Below are positions 37,226 to 45,814 of a stretch of DNA of 64,000 bases, piece after piece (position 1 is the first letter of the stretch; every line of letters begins with the position of its first letter). A model generated the notes under the pieces. That model ran no database searches, was not told the origin of the DNA, and saw nothing but the letters and a program-made list of their open reading frames with translations. The position numbers were made by a program, and so were the translations under genes. This stretch comes from Limosilactobacillus reuteri (GTDB taxonomy: Bacteria; Bacillota; Bacilli; Lactobacillales; Lactobacillaceae): NCBI RefSeq assembly GCF_034259105.1, contig NZ_CP139478.1, positions 1,030,001 through 1,094,000 on the forward strand, written 5' to 3'.

Positions 37226-37669
37226 TTGACATTTTATACAATTAGCTATTTATCAAACCACCAACATATGAATCAACTGTTTAATTATATTGCTATTATC
37301 ATCTTTGTCCTTCTGATTGCAGTAATGGCATTTTTATATTTACGGCATCGCCTTATTACCCGTTATCGTGATTTAGGGATAATTTTCTTTTTGCTATTAT
37401 TACTCTTTATTGGCTTTCAAGTTACCGATATGGAAAAAAGTACGACCCAGCAATCTCAAACAACTCAAATGATTCCTTTTATTAAGGCAGTTGCTCGGGA
37501 TCATGATGTTTCTCCACAAAAAGTAGTTGTTAACTCCACGATTCTAACGGATGGGATTCTTGTCCGGATTGAAGATCGCGATTATCGCGTCAATTTAAGT
37601 CAAACGGGAGATAACTATACCCTTACACGAGCACATGTTGTTAATCATCAAGTTAATTTAATGAAGTAG
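37226..37669 (+). CDS. DUF3290 membrane protein, separated from its ribosome site by IS30
   Basis: 147 residues from a TTG start giving MTFYTISYLSNHQHMNQLF, which fits the DUF3290 N-terminus better than the internal ATG at 37268. Two membrane spans, then a soluble domain. Before insertion the start was preceded by AAGGAGAGAAATAAA. That AAGGAG (35919-35924) now lies left of the IS, so the start has no proper ribosome site. Reading frames also continue upstream into the IS. Next gene is DUF421, the usual partner. Expression is probably reduced. Confidence 0.78.
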   Translation: MTFYTISYLSNHQHMNQLFNYIAIIIFVLLIAVMAFLYLRHRLITRYRDLGIIFFLLLLLFIGFQVTDMEKSTTQQSQTTQMIPFIKAVARDHDVSPQKVVVNSTILTDGILVRIEDRDYRVNLSQTGDNYTLTRAHVVNHQVNLMK

Positions 37670-37678
37670 GAGAGAGAC

Positions 37679-38317
37679 ATGGATAATTATTCATTGATCA
37701 TTATAAAATTTGTTCTTGGAATGTTATGTTTGATTCTTCAGATTAATTTACTGGGAAAGGGGAATCTCGCACCAACTTCTGCTATTGATCAAGTTCAAAA
37801 TTATGTTTTAGGTGGGATCATTGGCGGAATCATTTACAACGGTGAGATTTCCGTTCTTGAGTTTATAATGGTACTTTTGATTTGGACATTAATTGTATTT
37901 ATTGTAAAGTTTGCAAAGGATCATAATATTTGGGTAAGAAGAATCATTGATGGACGGCCACAAATATTAATCCAAAACGGCAAAGTATTGGTTGAGAATT
38001 GTATGCGGGCAGGGATCAGTGCTAATGACCTTATGTTTCGTCTTCGTGGTCATGGAATCTATGAAGTTGCTAAGGTTAAAAGCGGAATTTTAGAACAAAA
38101 TGGTCAGCTTGTAATCATCGAAAATGATGAAGCAAATGTTCGCTTCCCATTAATTAATGATGGCCAGATTAATATTGATGTAATGGAATTGATTCATCAT
38201 GATGAACAGTGGGTATTTGAACAAATTCATAAAGCAGGTTATGACAGTGTTGATGACATCTATCTTGGAGAATATATTAATGGCAAATTAACTTTAATAC
38301 CATATCCAAAAGCTTAA
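37679..38317 (+). CDS. DUF421 (YetF-like) membrane protein
   Basis: 212 residues. Three N-terminal spans (IIKFVLGMLCLILQINLLG; NYVLGGIIGGIIYN; EFIMVLLIWTLIVFIVKF) and two soluble YetF-type domains (DGRPQILIQNGKV, NDLMFRLRGHGIYEVAKVKSGILE, NGQLVIIEN). It follows DUF3290 by nine bases with an AGGAGAG ribosome site. In many Firmicutes the two form an operon. Function is poorly known (envelope stress, spore proteins). Confidence 0.88.
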   Translation: MDNYSLIIIKFVLGMLCLILQINLLGKGNLAPTSAIDQVQNYVLGGIIGGIIYNGEISVLEFIMVLLIWTLIVFIVKFAKDHNIWVRRIIDGRPQILIQNGKVLVENCMRAGISANDLMFRLRGHGIYEVAKVKSGILEQNGQLVIIENDEANVRFPLINDGQINIDVMELIHHDEQWVFEQIHKAGYDSVDDIYLGEYINGKLTLIPYPKA

Positions 38318-38392
38318 AAGATCATCCTCTTTATAATTTTCAAGCGTATAATAAGAGTAAAATACAAAATGAAATGATAAGAAGATGATTTG

Positions 38393-39256
38393 ATGAAAAA
38401 ATCGTTCAAAATTGCCGGAATTAGTATTGGTAGCCTAATTCTTTTTGCTTTTGGTATTCAAGGTTTCTTATTACGCGGAACTCCTGGTCAGCACCTTTCA
38501 CCACAAAATTATCAAAGTAACCTGGAGTATTCTTCTATTCCCACCTTGCTTATTCCTGGTTGGGGTGGAAGCACAATTACTTATAATAAGATGATTAAGT
38601 ACTATCAGCAAAAAAATATTGCGCAAAAAGTTTTAACGATCTGGGTTGCCCCTAATGGACGTATCTGGACTGAGGGGGACTTTCACGGGCAAAAGAATGC
38701 CTTAATTCAAGTTTTATTTACTTGGAACTATAATGGTACCTACCATCCACAGATCAAGCAATTAACGGGTGTTCTAAATTATTTGCAGAAACACTATCAT
38801 ATGCAGAAAATTAATGTTGTTGCCCATTCATATGGGGGAACAGAATTTATTCACGCTTATATGGGCTCAAAATATCTTCAAGACCATATGCGGTTAAATA
38901 AAGTAGTCTTTTTAGGGGTACCAGTTGAAGAAAGCCTTAGCGATCAGTTAAAATACCGCTATCATTTGGTTGATAAATCGACGGACAAGAATTTTCACCA
39001 ATTATTTTTGGAGATGAAAAATTGGCAGCTGAATTATCCTGTTGAGATTTATAATTTAATGGGTAGTGAAGAAGACAGTAAAACAACTGATGGTGCTGTT
39101 CCGCATATCCAATCAGAAATGTTAAAATCATTAATTAAAGCCCATCCATCAATTGAGTATCATCAAAAAGTGTATCCCCAAACCACTCACTATCAATTAC
39201 ATCATCGAACAAAAATTTTAAACAGTATCGCTAACATTTTATGGGGAAGGAATTAA
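38393..39256 (+). CDS. Secreted or anchored alpha/beta hydrolase (DUF915 type), paralogue 2
   Basis: 287 residues from the ATG at 38393 (a TTG just before is unlikely). N-terminal anchor (about 6-25), TLLIPGWGGSTITYNKM, NVVAHSYGGTEFIHAY with the nucleophile Ser in HSYGG, and a late His in TTHYQLHH. Paralogue of the hydrolase at 8.8-9.6 kb but diverged. Two bases after it lies a small helical ORF in the same direction. Confidence 0.86.
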   Translation: MKKSFKIAGISIGSLILFAFGIQGFLLRGTPGQHLSPQNYQSNLEYSSIPTLLIPGWGGSTITYNKMIKYYQQKNIAQKVLTIWVAPNGRIWTEGDFHGQKNALIQVLFTWNYNGTYHPQIKQLTGVLNYLQKHYHMQKINVVAHSYGGTEFIHAYMGSKYLQDHMRLNKVVFLGVPVEESLSDQLKYRYHLVDKSTDKNFHQLFLEMKNWQLNYPVEIYNLMGSEEDSKTTDGAVPHIQSEMLKSLIKAHPSIEYHQKVYPQTTHYQLHHRTKILNSIANILWGRN

Positions 39257-39257
39257 A

Positions 39258-39413
39258 ATGAATAAAGAACACGGTCAAGTAACAGGAATTATATGGCGTG
39301 GACCTGATGATTTAGCCCTATACCAACGATTAAAAGAATATGCAGATAAAAAAGGTATCTCAGTTTCAAAGGCAGCTAAGCAGTTAATTATTACCGCTCT
39401 CAATAAAGATTAA
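39258..39413 (+). CDS. Small putative ribbon-helix-helix-like protein
   Basis: 51 residues starting one base after the hydrolase stop. It begins MNKEHGQVTGIIWRG and continues LYQRLKEYADKKGISVSKAAKQLI, a strand followed by two helices, like CopG/Arc DNA-binding proteins. Short but with coding character and a GGAAGGAATT ribosome region. Could be a small DNA-binding protein or an antitoxin without a visible toxin. Confidence 0.6.
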   Translation: MNKEHGQVTGIIWRGPDDLALYQRLKEYADKKGISVSKAAKQLIITALNKD

Positions 39414-39488
39414 AAAATCCTAATTGGTGAAGAGCATAATTCCATGATAGAATTTTAATTGAACAAAAATTAAAGGGGAGTTCACTTA

Positions 39489-39971
39489 ATGACAAATCAA
39501 AAAAGTAAGACAGTATATTTCTGTGCAGGATGGTTTACTGACAAGCAAAATAAAGCTTACGCAGACGCGATGAATGCGATTAAAGCTAATCCTACAGTAG
39601 ATGTAGAAAATTCTTATGTACCATTACAACACCAATATAAAGGATTGCGGGTTGATGAACATCCAGAGCTTTTGCAAGATCGCGAATGGAGTACAGCAAC
39701 TTACAACGGTGATCGTGTCGGAGTTTCAACTTCTGATATGCTGTTAGCAGTCTACATTCCTGAAGAAGAGGATGTAGGAATGGGTGTTGAATTAGGAATG
39801 GCACGCGCACTAGGCAAATATATTATGGTAGTGATTCCTGATGAGGACTTTGGTAAACCAATTAATTTAATGAGTTGGGGAATTGCAGATAATTTCATTA
39901 AAATGTCAGAACTTCCTAATTACGATTTTAATAAACCATCTTACAATTTCTACGATGGTGGAGTATATTAA
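39489..39971 (+). CDS. ntd: Nucleoside 2-deoxyribosyltransferase
   Basis: 160 residues. Matches the lactobacillus type II enzyme: YFCAGWFTDKQNKAY, VSTSDMLLAVYIPEEEDVGMGVELGMARALGKY, with Glu101 in GVELG the expected nucleophile, and a C-terminal NFYDGGVY. It transfers deoxyribose between bases in nucleoside salvage. Own AAGGGGAG ribosome site and strong terminator. Confidence 0.93.
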   Translation: MTNQKSKTVYFCAGWFTDKQNKAYADAMNAIKANPTVDVENSYVPLQHQYKGLRVDEHPELLQDREWSTATYNGDRVGVSTSDMLLAVYIPEEEDVGMGVELGMARALGKYIMVVIPDEDFGKPINLMSWGIADNFIKMSELPNYDFNKPSYNFYDGGVY

Positions 39972-39972
39972 G

Positions 39973-40010
39973 AAAAAAGATGTGCGATTTCAACTCGCGC
40001 ATCTTTTTTT
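39973..40010 (+). terminator. Terminator of ntd
   Basis: 15-bp inverted repeat with one G-U pair (AAAAAAGATGTGCGA / TCGCGCATCTTTTTT). Confidence 0.9.
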
Positions 40011-40033
40011 GAATGCTAGTTTACATAATATCT

Positions 40034-40852
40034 CTAACGGTTAATAAATTGATGCTCAATCTCTGACAATAGACCAGCATGATTGTTATCGTATTTTGTC
40101 ACTTTATCAGCAACTTTCAGCAGATCAGCAGTGGCGTTTTTCATTGCATATCCATAACCAGCTTTTGATAGCATCTCAATATCATTTGAAGTATCCCCGA
40201 AAGCAACTACTTGATCTAGGGTTCCGTTTAAGTAGTTTTCAACTAGTCTTTTTAATCCCAAGGCCTTATTTACACCTGCTGGTAGGATATCAATACCATA
40301 AGCCCCACTATAAGTTGCTTGAATTAAGCCTGAAAACTGTTCATTTAATTGATTTACATATCCTTGGATAATAGTTTGGGGTAATTTGCGTTTGGCCCAG
40401 CCAATGTTTAAGTTGTAGATTGGTTCAGTGATTTTTTGAAGATCAGAAAAATATGTGTGGTGGGGATAAAAAGGGACTGGAACATCTCGATACTGCTCAG
40501 CCAGGATTGTTTGTGTTTCGCCAGATAAAGATAAGATATCAGGGTTAGGAAACGTATGCTTAATAAAAGTATGAAGCTGTTGCAGTGTCGTAATTGAATG
40601 AGTCTTGCCGTAGACAGATTTGCCGTTTATTATCAGCCGTCCGCCATTTTCTGCTACAAATTCTTTTACAAGTGGACAAGGCTGAAAGATCGTAGACAAT
40701 GCATCGTAACTATTCCCACTCGCAATAATAAAGTGGTAGTTTTGTTGTTGTAATAGTTCAATATCTTTATTTAAACGGTTAACGTCAAATTTATCATTAT
40801 CATCTAGTAAGGTACCATCAACATCGATCGCAATAAAACGATATTTTCCCAT
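40034..40852 (-). CDS. HAD-superfamily hydrolase (Cof type)
   Basis: 272 residues. Motif I DVDGTLLDDNDKF, motif II near IIASGN, Lys in the cap-to-core return, and motif IV GDTSNDIEMLSKAG. Cof-type phosphatases act on sugar phosphates, flavin or other metabolites. Substrate unknown. Apparently monocistronic. Confidence 0.88.
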   Translation of the reverse strand: MGKYRFIAIDVDGTLLDDNDKFDVNRLNKDIELLQQQNYHFIIASGNSYDALSTIFQPCPLVKEFVAENGGRLIINGKSVYGKTHSITTLQQLHTFIKHTFPNPDILSLSGETQTILAEQYRDVPVPFYPHHTYFSDLQKITEPIYNLNIGWAKRKLPQTIIQGYVNQLNEQFSGLIQATYSGAYGIDILPAGVNKALGLKRLVENYLNGTLDQVVAFGDTSNDIEMLSKAGYGYAMKNATADLLKVADKVTKYDNNHAGLLSEIEHQFINR

Positions 40853-40890
40853 TTAATTACCTCTCTGAAACACTAATTTGTAGAAGAATC

Positions 40891-41235
40891 TTATGGCTTT
40901 TCTACGGAAGTTTGACTTTTAAGTCGTTGCTTTAACTGTGCATTTTCTTTTTGCAGTTGATCAATCTTTTTCTGATACTTTTTTAATTCGTCCTTACTAA
41001 CACGCGATGATTGTAATTCTTTTAATTGCTTATTAGTTTTGAGGTGATTGGAAAATGATAGTAAGTAAATAATAATAGCCCCAATAAGTAAACAGATAAA
41101 AATTAGCAGCACCAGGGGCGTTTTTACTTGGGCTCCAAAAAGATTGACTACTACGGATGCTGTATTTAATAGTGCAAAGATTGCAATTATAATTAGAATA
41201 ACGATTGAAACAATGGTTGTGGATTGCTTTTTCAT
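40891..41235 (-). CDS. LapA-domain (DUF1049) membrane protein
   Basis: 114 residues. Two spans (about 7-25 and 40-62; LVLLIFICLLIGAIIIYLLS) and a coiled-coil C-terminus (KDELKKYQKKIDQLQKENAQ). LapA-like proteins sit in the cytoplasmic membrane. Role unclear. Confidence 0.82.
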   Translation of the reverse strand: MKKQSTTIVSIVILIIIAIFALLNTASVVVNLFGAQVKTPLVLLIFICLLIGAIIIYLLSFSNHLKTNKQLKELQSSRVSKDELKKYQKKIDQLQKENAQLKQRLKSQTSVEKP

Positions 41236-41403
41236 GGAAAATTCCCCCTCATATTTTTAGTGACATATCTATTATATTAACTTAAGAAGTGCTGGTAAAG
41301 GAGAAGGGGGAATAAATAAGCGTCATCGGTATTTGTACTTTTTAAATAAAATTGACAAATTATCTTTATTTTTTTAATAAATGCGCTAAAATAGAAATAT
41401 AAG

Positions 41404-41475
41404 GCGTCCTTAGTGTAATGGATAGCACATGAGATTTCGGTCCTCATGATCCGAGTTCGACTCTCGGGGGACGCA
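41404..41475 (+). tRNA. tRNA-Arg (anticodon read as UCG)
   Basis: 72 bases fold as a cloverleaf: acceptor GCGTCCT/GGGACGC, D-stem GTGT/GCAC, T-arm CCGAG-TTCGACT-CTCGG. Seven-base anticodon loop TTTCGGT places U34 C35 G36, reading CGA. The last pair of the anticodon stem is A31-C39, a mismatch. No CCA is encoded. Prophage-like remnants follow directly. Confidence 0.8.
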
Positions 41476-41500
41476 TTTTTGTAAGATTGTATAAAAAAGA

Positions 41501-41542
41501 AGCTCCGATAAAGCGCTGATATAGCGGCATTTCATCGGAGCT
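41501..41542 (+). terminator. Terminator after tRNA-Arg
   Basis: 9-bp perfect stem AGCTCCGAT/ATCGGAGCT with T-rich tail, 26 bases after the tRNA. Confidence 0.8.
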
Positions 41543-41616
41543 TTTGTTTAGTTAAAATGGTATGAAATGGTGAAAGTTTGTAAAGTTGGGGAACATTTGG
41601 GGAACATCGGCAATTT

Positions 41617-41970
41617 TTGTGCACTAAAAATAATCATTGCCGTAAATTTATTGGTGATTATTTCGAGAAAATTTCACAAAGTAAACAAAAGCAGGATAAA
41701 GCAATTTATTTAAAAATGCGCCATCAAATCAAGATGCTACAAGCTCTTGGTCCTGTGTTACATACCCCACAAGCAAAAAAATTAAAGGGTTATAGGTATC
41801 AACTATAGGAGTTACGACCTATGCCGGAAAGAGTATTTTATGGAGTGTGGAAGAAAAATAATTTTGTATTATTAAATCATTATACTAAGGAAAAGGATGA
41901 AACAGATCCTCGTCAGATAGGAAGAGCCTTGTCGCTACTTGACGATTGGTACGGAAGGAAGGGCAAATAA
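41617..41970 (+). pseudogene. HigB/Gp49-like toxin remnant with internal stop
   Basis: One frame from a TTG at 41617 to TAA at 41970 contains an internal TAG at 41806-41808. Flanking sequence reads ALGPVLHTPQAKKLKGYRYQL then stop then ELRPMPERVFYGVW, LNHYTKEKDETDP and ALSLLDDWYG. These are typical of phage Gp49-like/HigB (RelE-fold) toxins. The TAG probably replaced Tyr, giving a truncated, inactive toxin. Its 5' end is also uncertain and may be truncated. It overlaps the antitoxin remnant by one base. Confidence 0.72.
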
Positions 41971-42202
41971 TGAGAAAATGGGAAGATATAGATAGGCATC
42001 AAACGGTTGCAACAAAAGAGGAATTATCGATTATTGATACCTTGTCTTTTTTAGAAGCACAAAGAATTAAACAGGGCATTTCGCAAACAGAATTTGCCAA
42101 AAAATCGATATGACACAACCTCAATTGGCTAAAATCGAGAATTTAGATTCAATTCCAACGCTGCCTACATTAAATAAATATGCTGCAATAATTGGAAGCT
42201 AA
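41970..42202 (+). pseudogene. XRE/HigA-like antitoxin remnant with frameshift
   Basis: ATG overlaps the toxin stop (TAATG). It reads RKWEDIDRHQTVATKEELS and ISQTEFAKKS, then stops at TGA. Moving the frame by one base in the A6 run gives AKKIDMTQPQLAKIENLDSI, a normal helix-turn-helix. A one-base change in the homopolymer therefore disrupts the gene. Both partners of the toxin-antitoxin pair are dead. Confidence 0.75.
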
Positions 42203-42257
42203 GCAAAGGAACAACAACTATCTATTGATTTAGAGAAAAAGAAAGGCAAGAAGTGAT

Positions 42258-43118
42258 CTATGGCCGAGTTAAATACTTATCTAAAAAATCCATTACAATT
42301 TTAAATATCTGTGGTTGAAGGAATCTTACATCCATGTGACTTGCACCTTCAATTTCGTATAATTCAGCAGGAACGTTGTTTTCAACTAATGCATCATAAA
42401 GCTTTTCACTATCTTTGATTGGAACAACGACATCTTCTGTCCCATGAAAGATAAGAAAGGGCGTAGAATTAGAATTTACATAGGTGAGGGGATTTGCGGC
42501 AGAATCAAGCTCAGGAGCGTTTTCAGGCTCAGCGCCAAGCAAGTTACGGTAAACAAAATCAAAATCGTTTGATGCACTTCCTGTTTTAGCGGTTAAGGGA
42601 TCAACCACACCATAAAAAGGAACTGCTACTTGAACATCACTAGAGTAATCTAAATTAGCATCCTTGTCGAATTGGTTAAGACCGTTAGTAACACCTAGCA
42701 TACTTGCCATATGACCACCAGCTGATTCTCCCATCGCAATAAACCGATTAGGATCAGCTTGAAAGCGCTTGGCATTAGCTCTTATATAACGAATGGCAGC
42801 CTTAGCATCTTCCAATTGCCCAGGAAACTGAACTTTATTGCTATCACGATATTCGACACCAACAATAATATAACCATGCCGAGCAAAATCAACCAAATTC
42901 GGCAGATGAACATTGTGATCAGTATCCATCCAGCCACCACCAGCAAACCAAAAAATTACTGGATAACGTGTATCATCATTAGTTTGAAAATGCCGAATGA
43001 CTGAAAGCTTCAAATCTCGCGTTGTATTACCAAGCCATCCAGGAACTTGCGTATACGTAATATCTGAATCTAGCCATAAACCGTCACGTACTTGATCAAC
43101 TTTAAGCGTATGTTTCAT
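42258..43118 (-). CDS. Cytosolic alpha/beta hydrolase (esterase/lipase-like)
   Basis: 286 residues from the ATG preceded by AAAGGAG; a start 26 codons earlier is rejected. WFAGGGWMDTDHN (oxyanion-like GGGW), AMGESAGGHMAS with nucleophile Ser in GESAGG, FLIFHGTEDVVVP with the catalytic Asp and EGASHMD with the His. Belongs to the BD-FAE/HSL-like esterases. No signal peptide. Substrate unknown. Confidence 0.86.
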   Translation of the reverse strand: MKHTLKVDQVRDGLWLDSDITYTQVPGWLGNTTRDLKLSVIRHFQTNDDTRYPVIFWFAGGGWMDTDHNVHLPNLVDFARHGYIIVGVEYRDSNKVQFPGQLEDAKAAIRYIRANAKRFQADPNRFIAMGESAGGHMASMLGVTNGLNQFDKDANLDYSSDVQVAVPFYGVVDPLTAKTGSASNDFDFVYRNLLGAEPENAPELDSAANPLTYVNSNSTPFLIFHGTEDVVVPIKDSEKLYDALVENNVPAELYEIEGASHMDVRFLQPQIFKIVMDFLDKYLTRP

Positions 43119-43541
43119 GATAAAAACTCCTTTTAAAATACTTTTGACATAGACTTCAGCAATAGTATTACATAAATCTTTTAAAACATAAATCAAAAGT
43201 ATTAGTTTTGTTTAGAAAAAGTTTTATTAAACCTGAAATGTCAATTTAAATTAGAAAAAAGGTGAAAGTTGTTCTTCTGTGACATGACTCAAGAATACTT
43301 CTAATGGTGTACGATAATTAAGAGATTTTCGTGGGATATTGTTGCGACGATGCATTAGCTGAGTGACTAGTTCGTCTGGTAAATCGCGAAAATCTAGCTT
43401 TTTACTAAGACCATCACGACGCAAGAGGCCGTTATTATTTTCGTTTAACCCTCGTTGATTGGGAGCACCGACTTCCGCAAAATAGGTGTGAAGATCATAC
43501 TTATTGGCTATTTCTCGCCATCCAGCAAATTCTTTCCCGTT

Positions 43542-44820
43542 CCTAAATTTCAAGAATAAGTTAGCCACTGGACTCAAATAAATAATACTGACCAATTGAT
43601 TATTGGTTGATGGAGCTGTGATATCTCTTGGTAGAAGGCCTTACGATAGATATCCATTGACGAATGTCCATTAAACATAGCTCGTGGATAGTGATTCATC
43701 CAATCATTAGTCGCTATGATCTGAGCACTACTATAGTTATTTATAGCTTCACCTTTGGTAATCTCCTTGCGGAGAAACCGGTTATTGATCTCATTGGATC
43801 CACGTTCCCAAGGGGAATACGGATCAGCATAGAAAACATGATCGTGAACTTGTGTTAACTCACTAAATTCTGAACCGTTGTCAGAGGTTATTGTCTTAAA
43901 GATGCGATAGTAAGCATCTGTGCCCATTTTCTGGCGTAAATTTATAAAGAACTGATTTACTGCATGCGCAGTTTTACCAGCAATTTTACTCGTGATATTA
44001 ACTCGTGAAAGGCGATCAGTCATTACTAGTACAACACTGTCATTACCGTTTTTCTGTCCCTGAACTGTATCTAGTTCCCAATGGCCAATTTCGGACCGTT
44101 GGTCCGCAGTTTGAGGTCGTTGAGCAATATTAGGCCCTAAGCACCTTTTAGCTTGCGGATGAGTTCGATGATGCTTACGTTTAGGTTTTTCAAAGAGGTC
44201 TAAATTGGACGTACGAAGCACACCCTCATTAATCCATTGATATAAAGTTACAACCGACTTTGGGATCAGGGTGCCATCATTCATTAAATCTCGAGCCTTA
44301 TAAATAACCGCTTGTGGGGAGTAATGGTGGTCGTCAAACTCACCAAGCATTAGCTGATCAGCTAATCGTAAAAATTGCTTTGAAGAATAATATAAGCGAC
44401 GACGACCAGAATGGCGGTGATGTTCAAGATATGTGGCCTGACCAGCTTCATAACTATAGATGTAGTAAGAATATTCGTAAATCTTACCATTAGATTTTTG
44501 ACGACGAAGTTGGCGGACCGTACCACGGTTGAGCTCGTTATTAATTGTTTGATGATTAACTCCTAATTGGCGACCAATTGCGCGATTGGAAAGTCCTTGC
44601 GACTTTAAAGTCGCAATCATCACACGTTCTTCTTTAGTAAGATGAGCATTCTTTTTATGAGTAGTCAATAAACTAGTAGACATGGTATCATTTAAGTGCG
44701 TCATTTGACGGACATCCTTTCATATAGGTTTGGTTCACTTAATATGATACCTGATGTCACGCCGAATGGCGTTTTTTATTTACCACCAACTGGGTGGCTA
44801 ACTTCATTCTATAATCCACC
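43542..44820 (-). mobile_element. IS30-family element, 1279 bp, copy 4 (nested)
   Basis: Complete. Flanked by a 14-bp duplication AATTCTTTCCCGTT (43528-43541, 44821-44834) inside copy B of the 1076-bp element. Confidence 0.95.
43574..44704 (-). CDS. IS30-family transposase (copy 4)
   Basis: 376 residues, the same protein as copy 2. Intact DDE core. Confidence 0.95.
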   Translation of the reverse strand: MTHLNDTMSTSLLTTHKKNAHLTKEERVMIATLKSQGLSNRAIGRQLGVNHQTINNELNRGTVRQLRRQKSNGKIYEYSYYIYSYEAGQATYLEHHRHSGRRRLYYSSKQFLRLADQLMLGEFDDHHYSPQAVIYKARDLMNDGTLIPKSVVTLYQWINEGVLRTSNLDLFEKPKRKHHRTHPQAKRCLGPNIAQRPQTADQRSEIGHWELDTVQGQKNGNDSVVLVMTDRLSRVNITSKIAGKTAHAVNQFFINLRQKMGTDAYYRIFKTITSDNGSEFSELTQVHDHVFYADPYSPWERGSNEINNRFLRKEITKGEAINNYSSAQIIATNDWMNHYPRAMFNGHSSMDIYRKAFYQEISQLHQPIINWSVLFI

Positions 44821-45814
44821 AATTCTTTCCCGTTATCAAAAGTAATTGATTTAACAAAGTGACGTGGCAGTTTAGCGAGCCATTGATCAAGCTGACAATT
44901 CACTGCTTCGTCTGTTTTATGATGAATATTAAGGACAATCATTACTTTGGATTGTCGCTCTACTAGCGTCATTACCGCTCCGCGGTGAGCTTTACCTTGA
45001 ACTGTATCAGCTTCAAAGTGCCCAAATTCATGTTGGTAATGCGGAAAATCACGATATCGTTGATAGATACTGCGTCCTAATTGGCCAGCTTTACCACGAT
45101 GTTCCACATAGCCATTGGGATGGCGTTTTCCTTTCATCGGTAGCTGTTTAACGGAAAAGCCATACTGATTGCGGGCAAACATGCGATAAAGGGTGCGCAT
45201 ACTGCAGCTAATTGGGTGTTCATGACGACCAATAATAGTATCAGGAGTCCAACCTGCCTTGATTTGCGCATGGATATAGTTAACTTCGATAGTTGGCAGT
45301 TGGGTCTGCTTCCGACCACAACGACGCTTATGACGCTGATAAGTCTGAAGATATTGGTCGATGGTTTTACCGTCGTTGAGGAAACGATAAACACGATAGA
45401 TGGTTTCTTGACTACGCTGAAGTAATTTAGCAGCCCGATAAGCTTTAGTACCTTGATACCAAAAATCAGCTATGAGAGTTAATTCACGTGTGGTAAGATG
45501 TTTATAGGTCATTTGTGATTGCCTTTCTTTTGATTAGGGATATTCAAAAGTCTATCACAAATGGCTTTTTATTTTTTCTAACTTAATTTTACAAACGACG
45601 AAAGTTAAAAATAAGCATTAAATAAATTCTTTTGAGAAAGCTAAAAATTGATATTCTGGGGGGGAAAAAATTTTAAATTCAGTCGCATTAAAACTATAAT
45701 TTTAATGACAGGTTAATTTTAAAATAAATCGTTCCCTCTTTACGTATTTACTAGCAACTTCGCTTATTTTATGGTTAGATTAAATTAATATATATTTATA
45801 AGGAGCGATCATCT

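Larger units (their letters stand above)
43251..45512 (-). pseudogene. 1076-bp-element transposase interrupted by an IS
   Basis: N-terminal part 44821-45512 (starting MTYKHLTTRELT) and C-terminal part from 43251 (ending LSHVTEEQLSPFF) belong to one 322-residue transposase. They are separated by the 1279-bp element inside the ITFDNGKEF catalytic stretch. Restored by excision of the inner IS and one duplicate. Confidence 0.92.
43232..45600 (-). mobile_element. IS30-family 1076-bp element, copy B, interrupted by copy 4 of the 1279-bp element
   Basis: Outer ends CCTGAAATG (43232) and ACAAACGACG (45600) with 3-bp duplication AAA on both sides (43229-43231, 45601-45603). Total 2369 bases minus 1293 for the nested insertion leaves exactly 1076. 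Its transposase gene is cut in two and dead. Confidence 0.93.
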
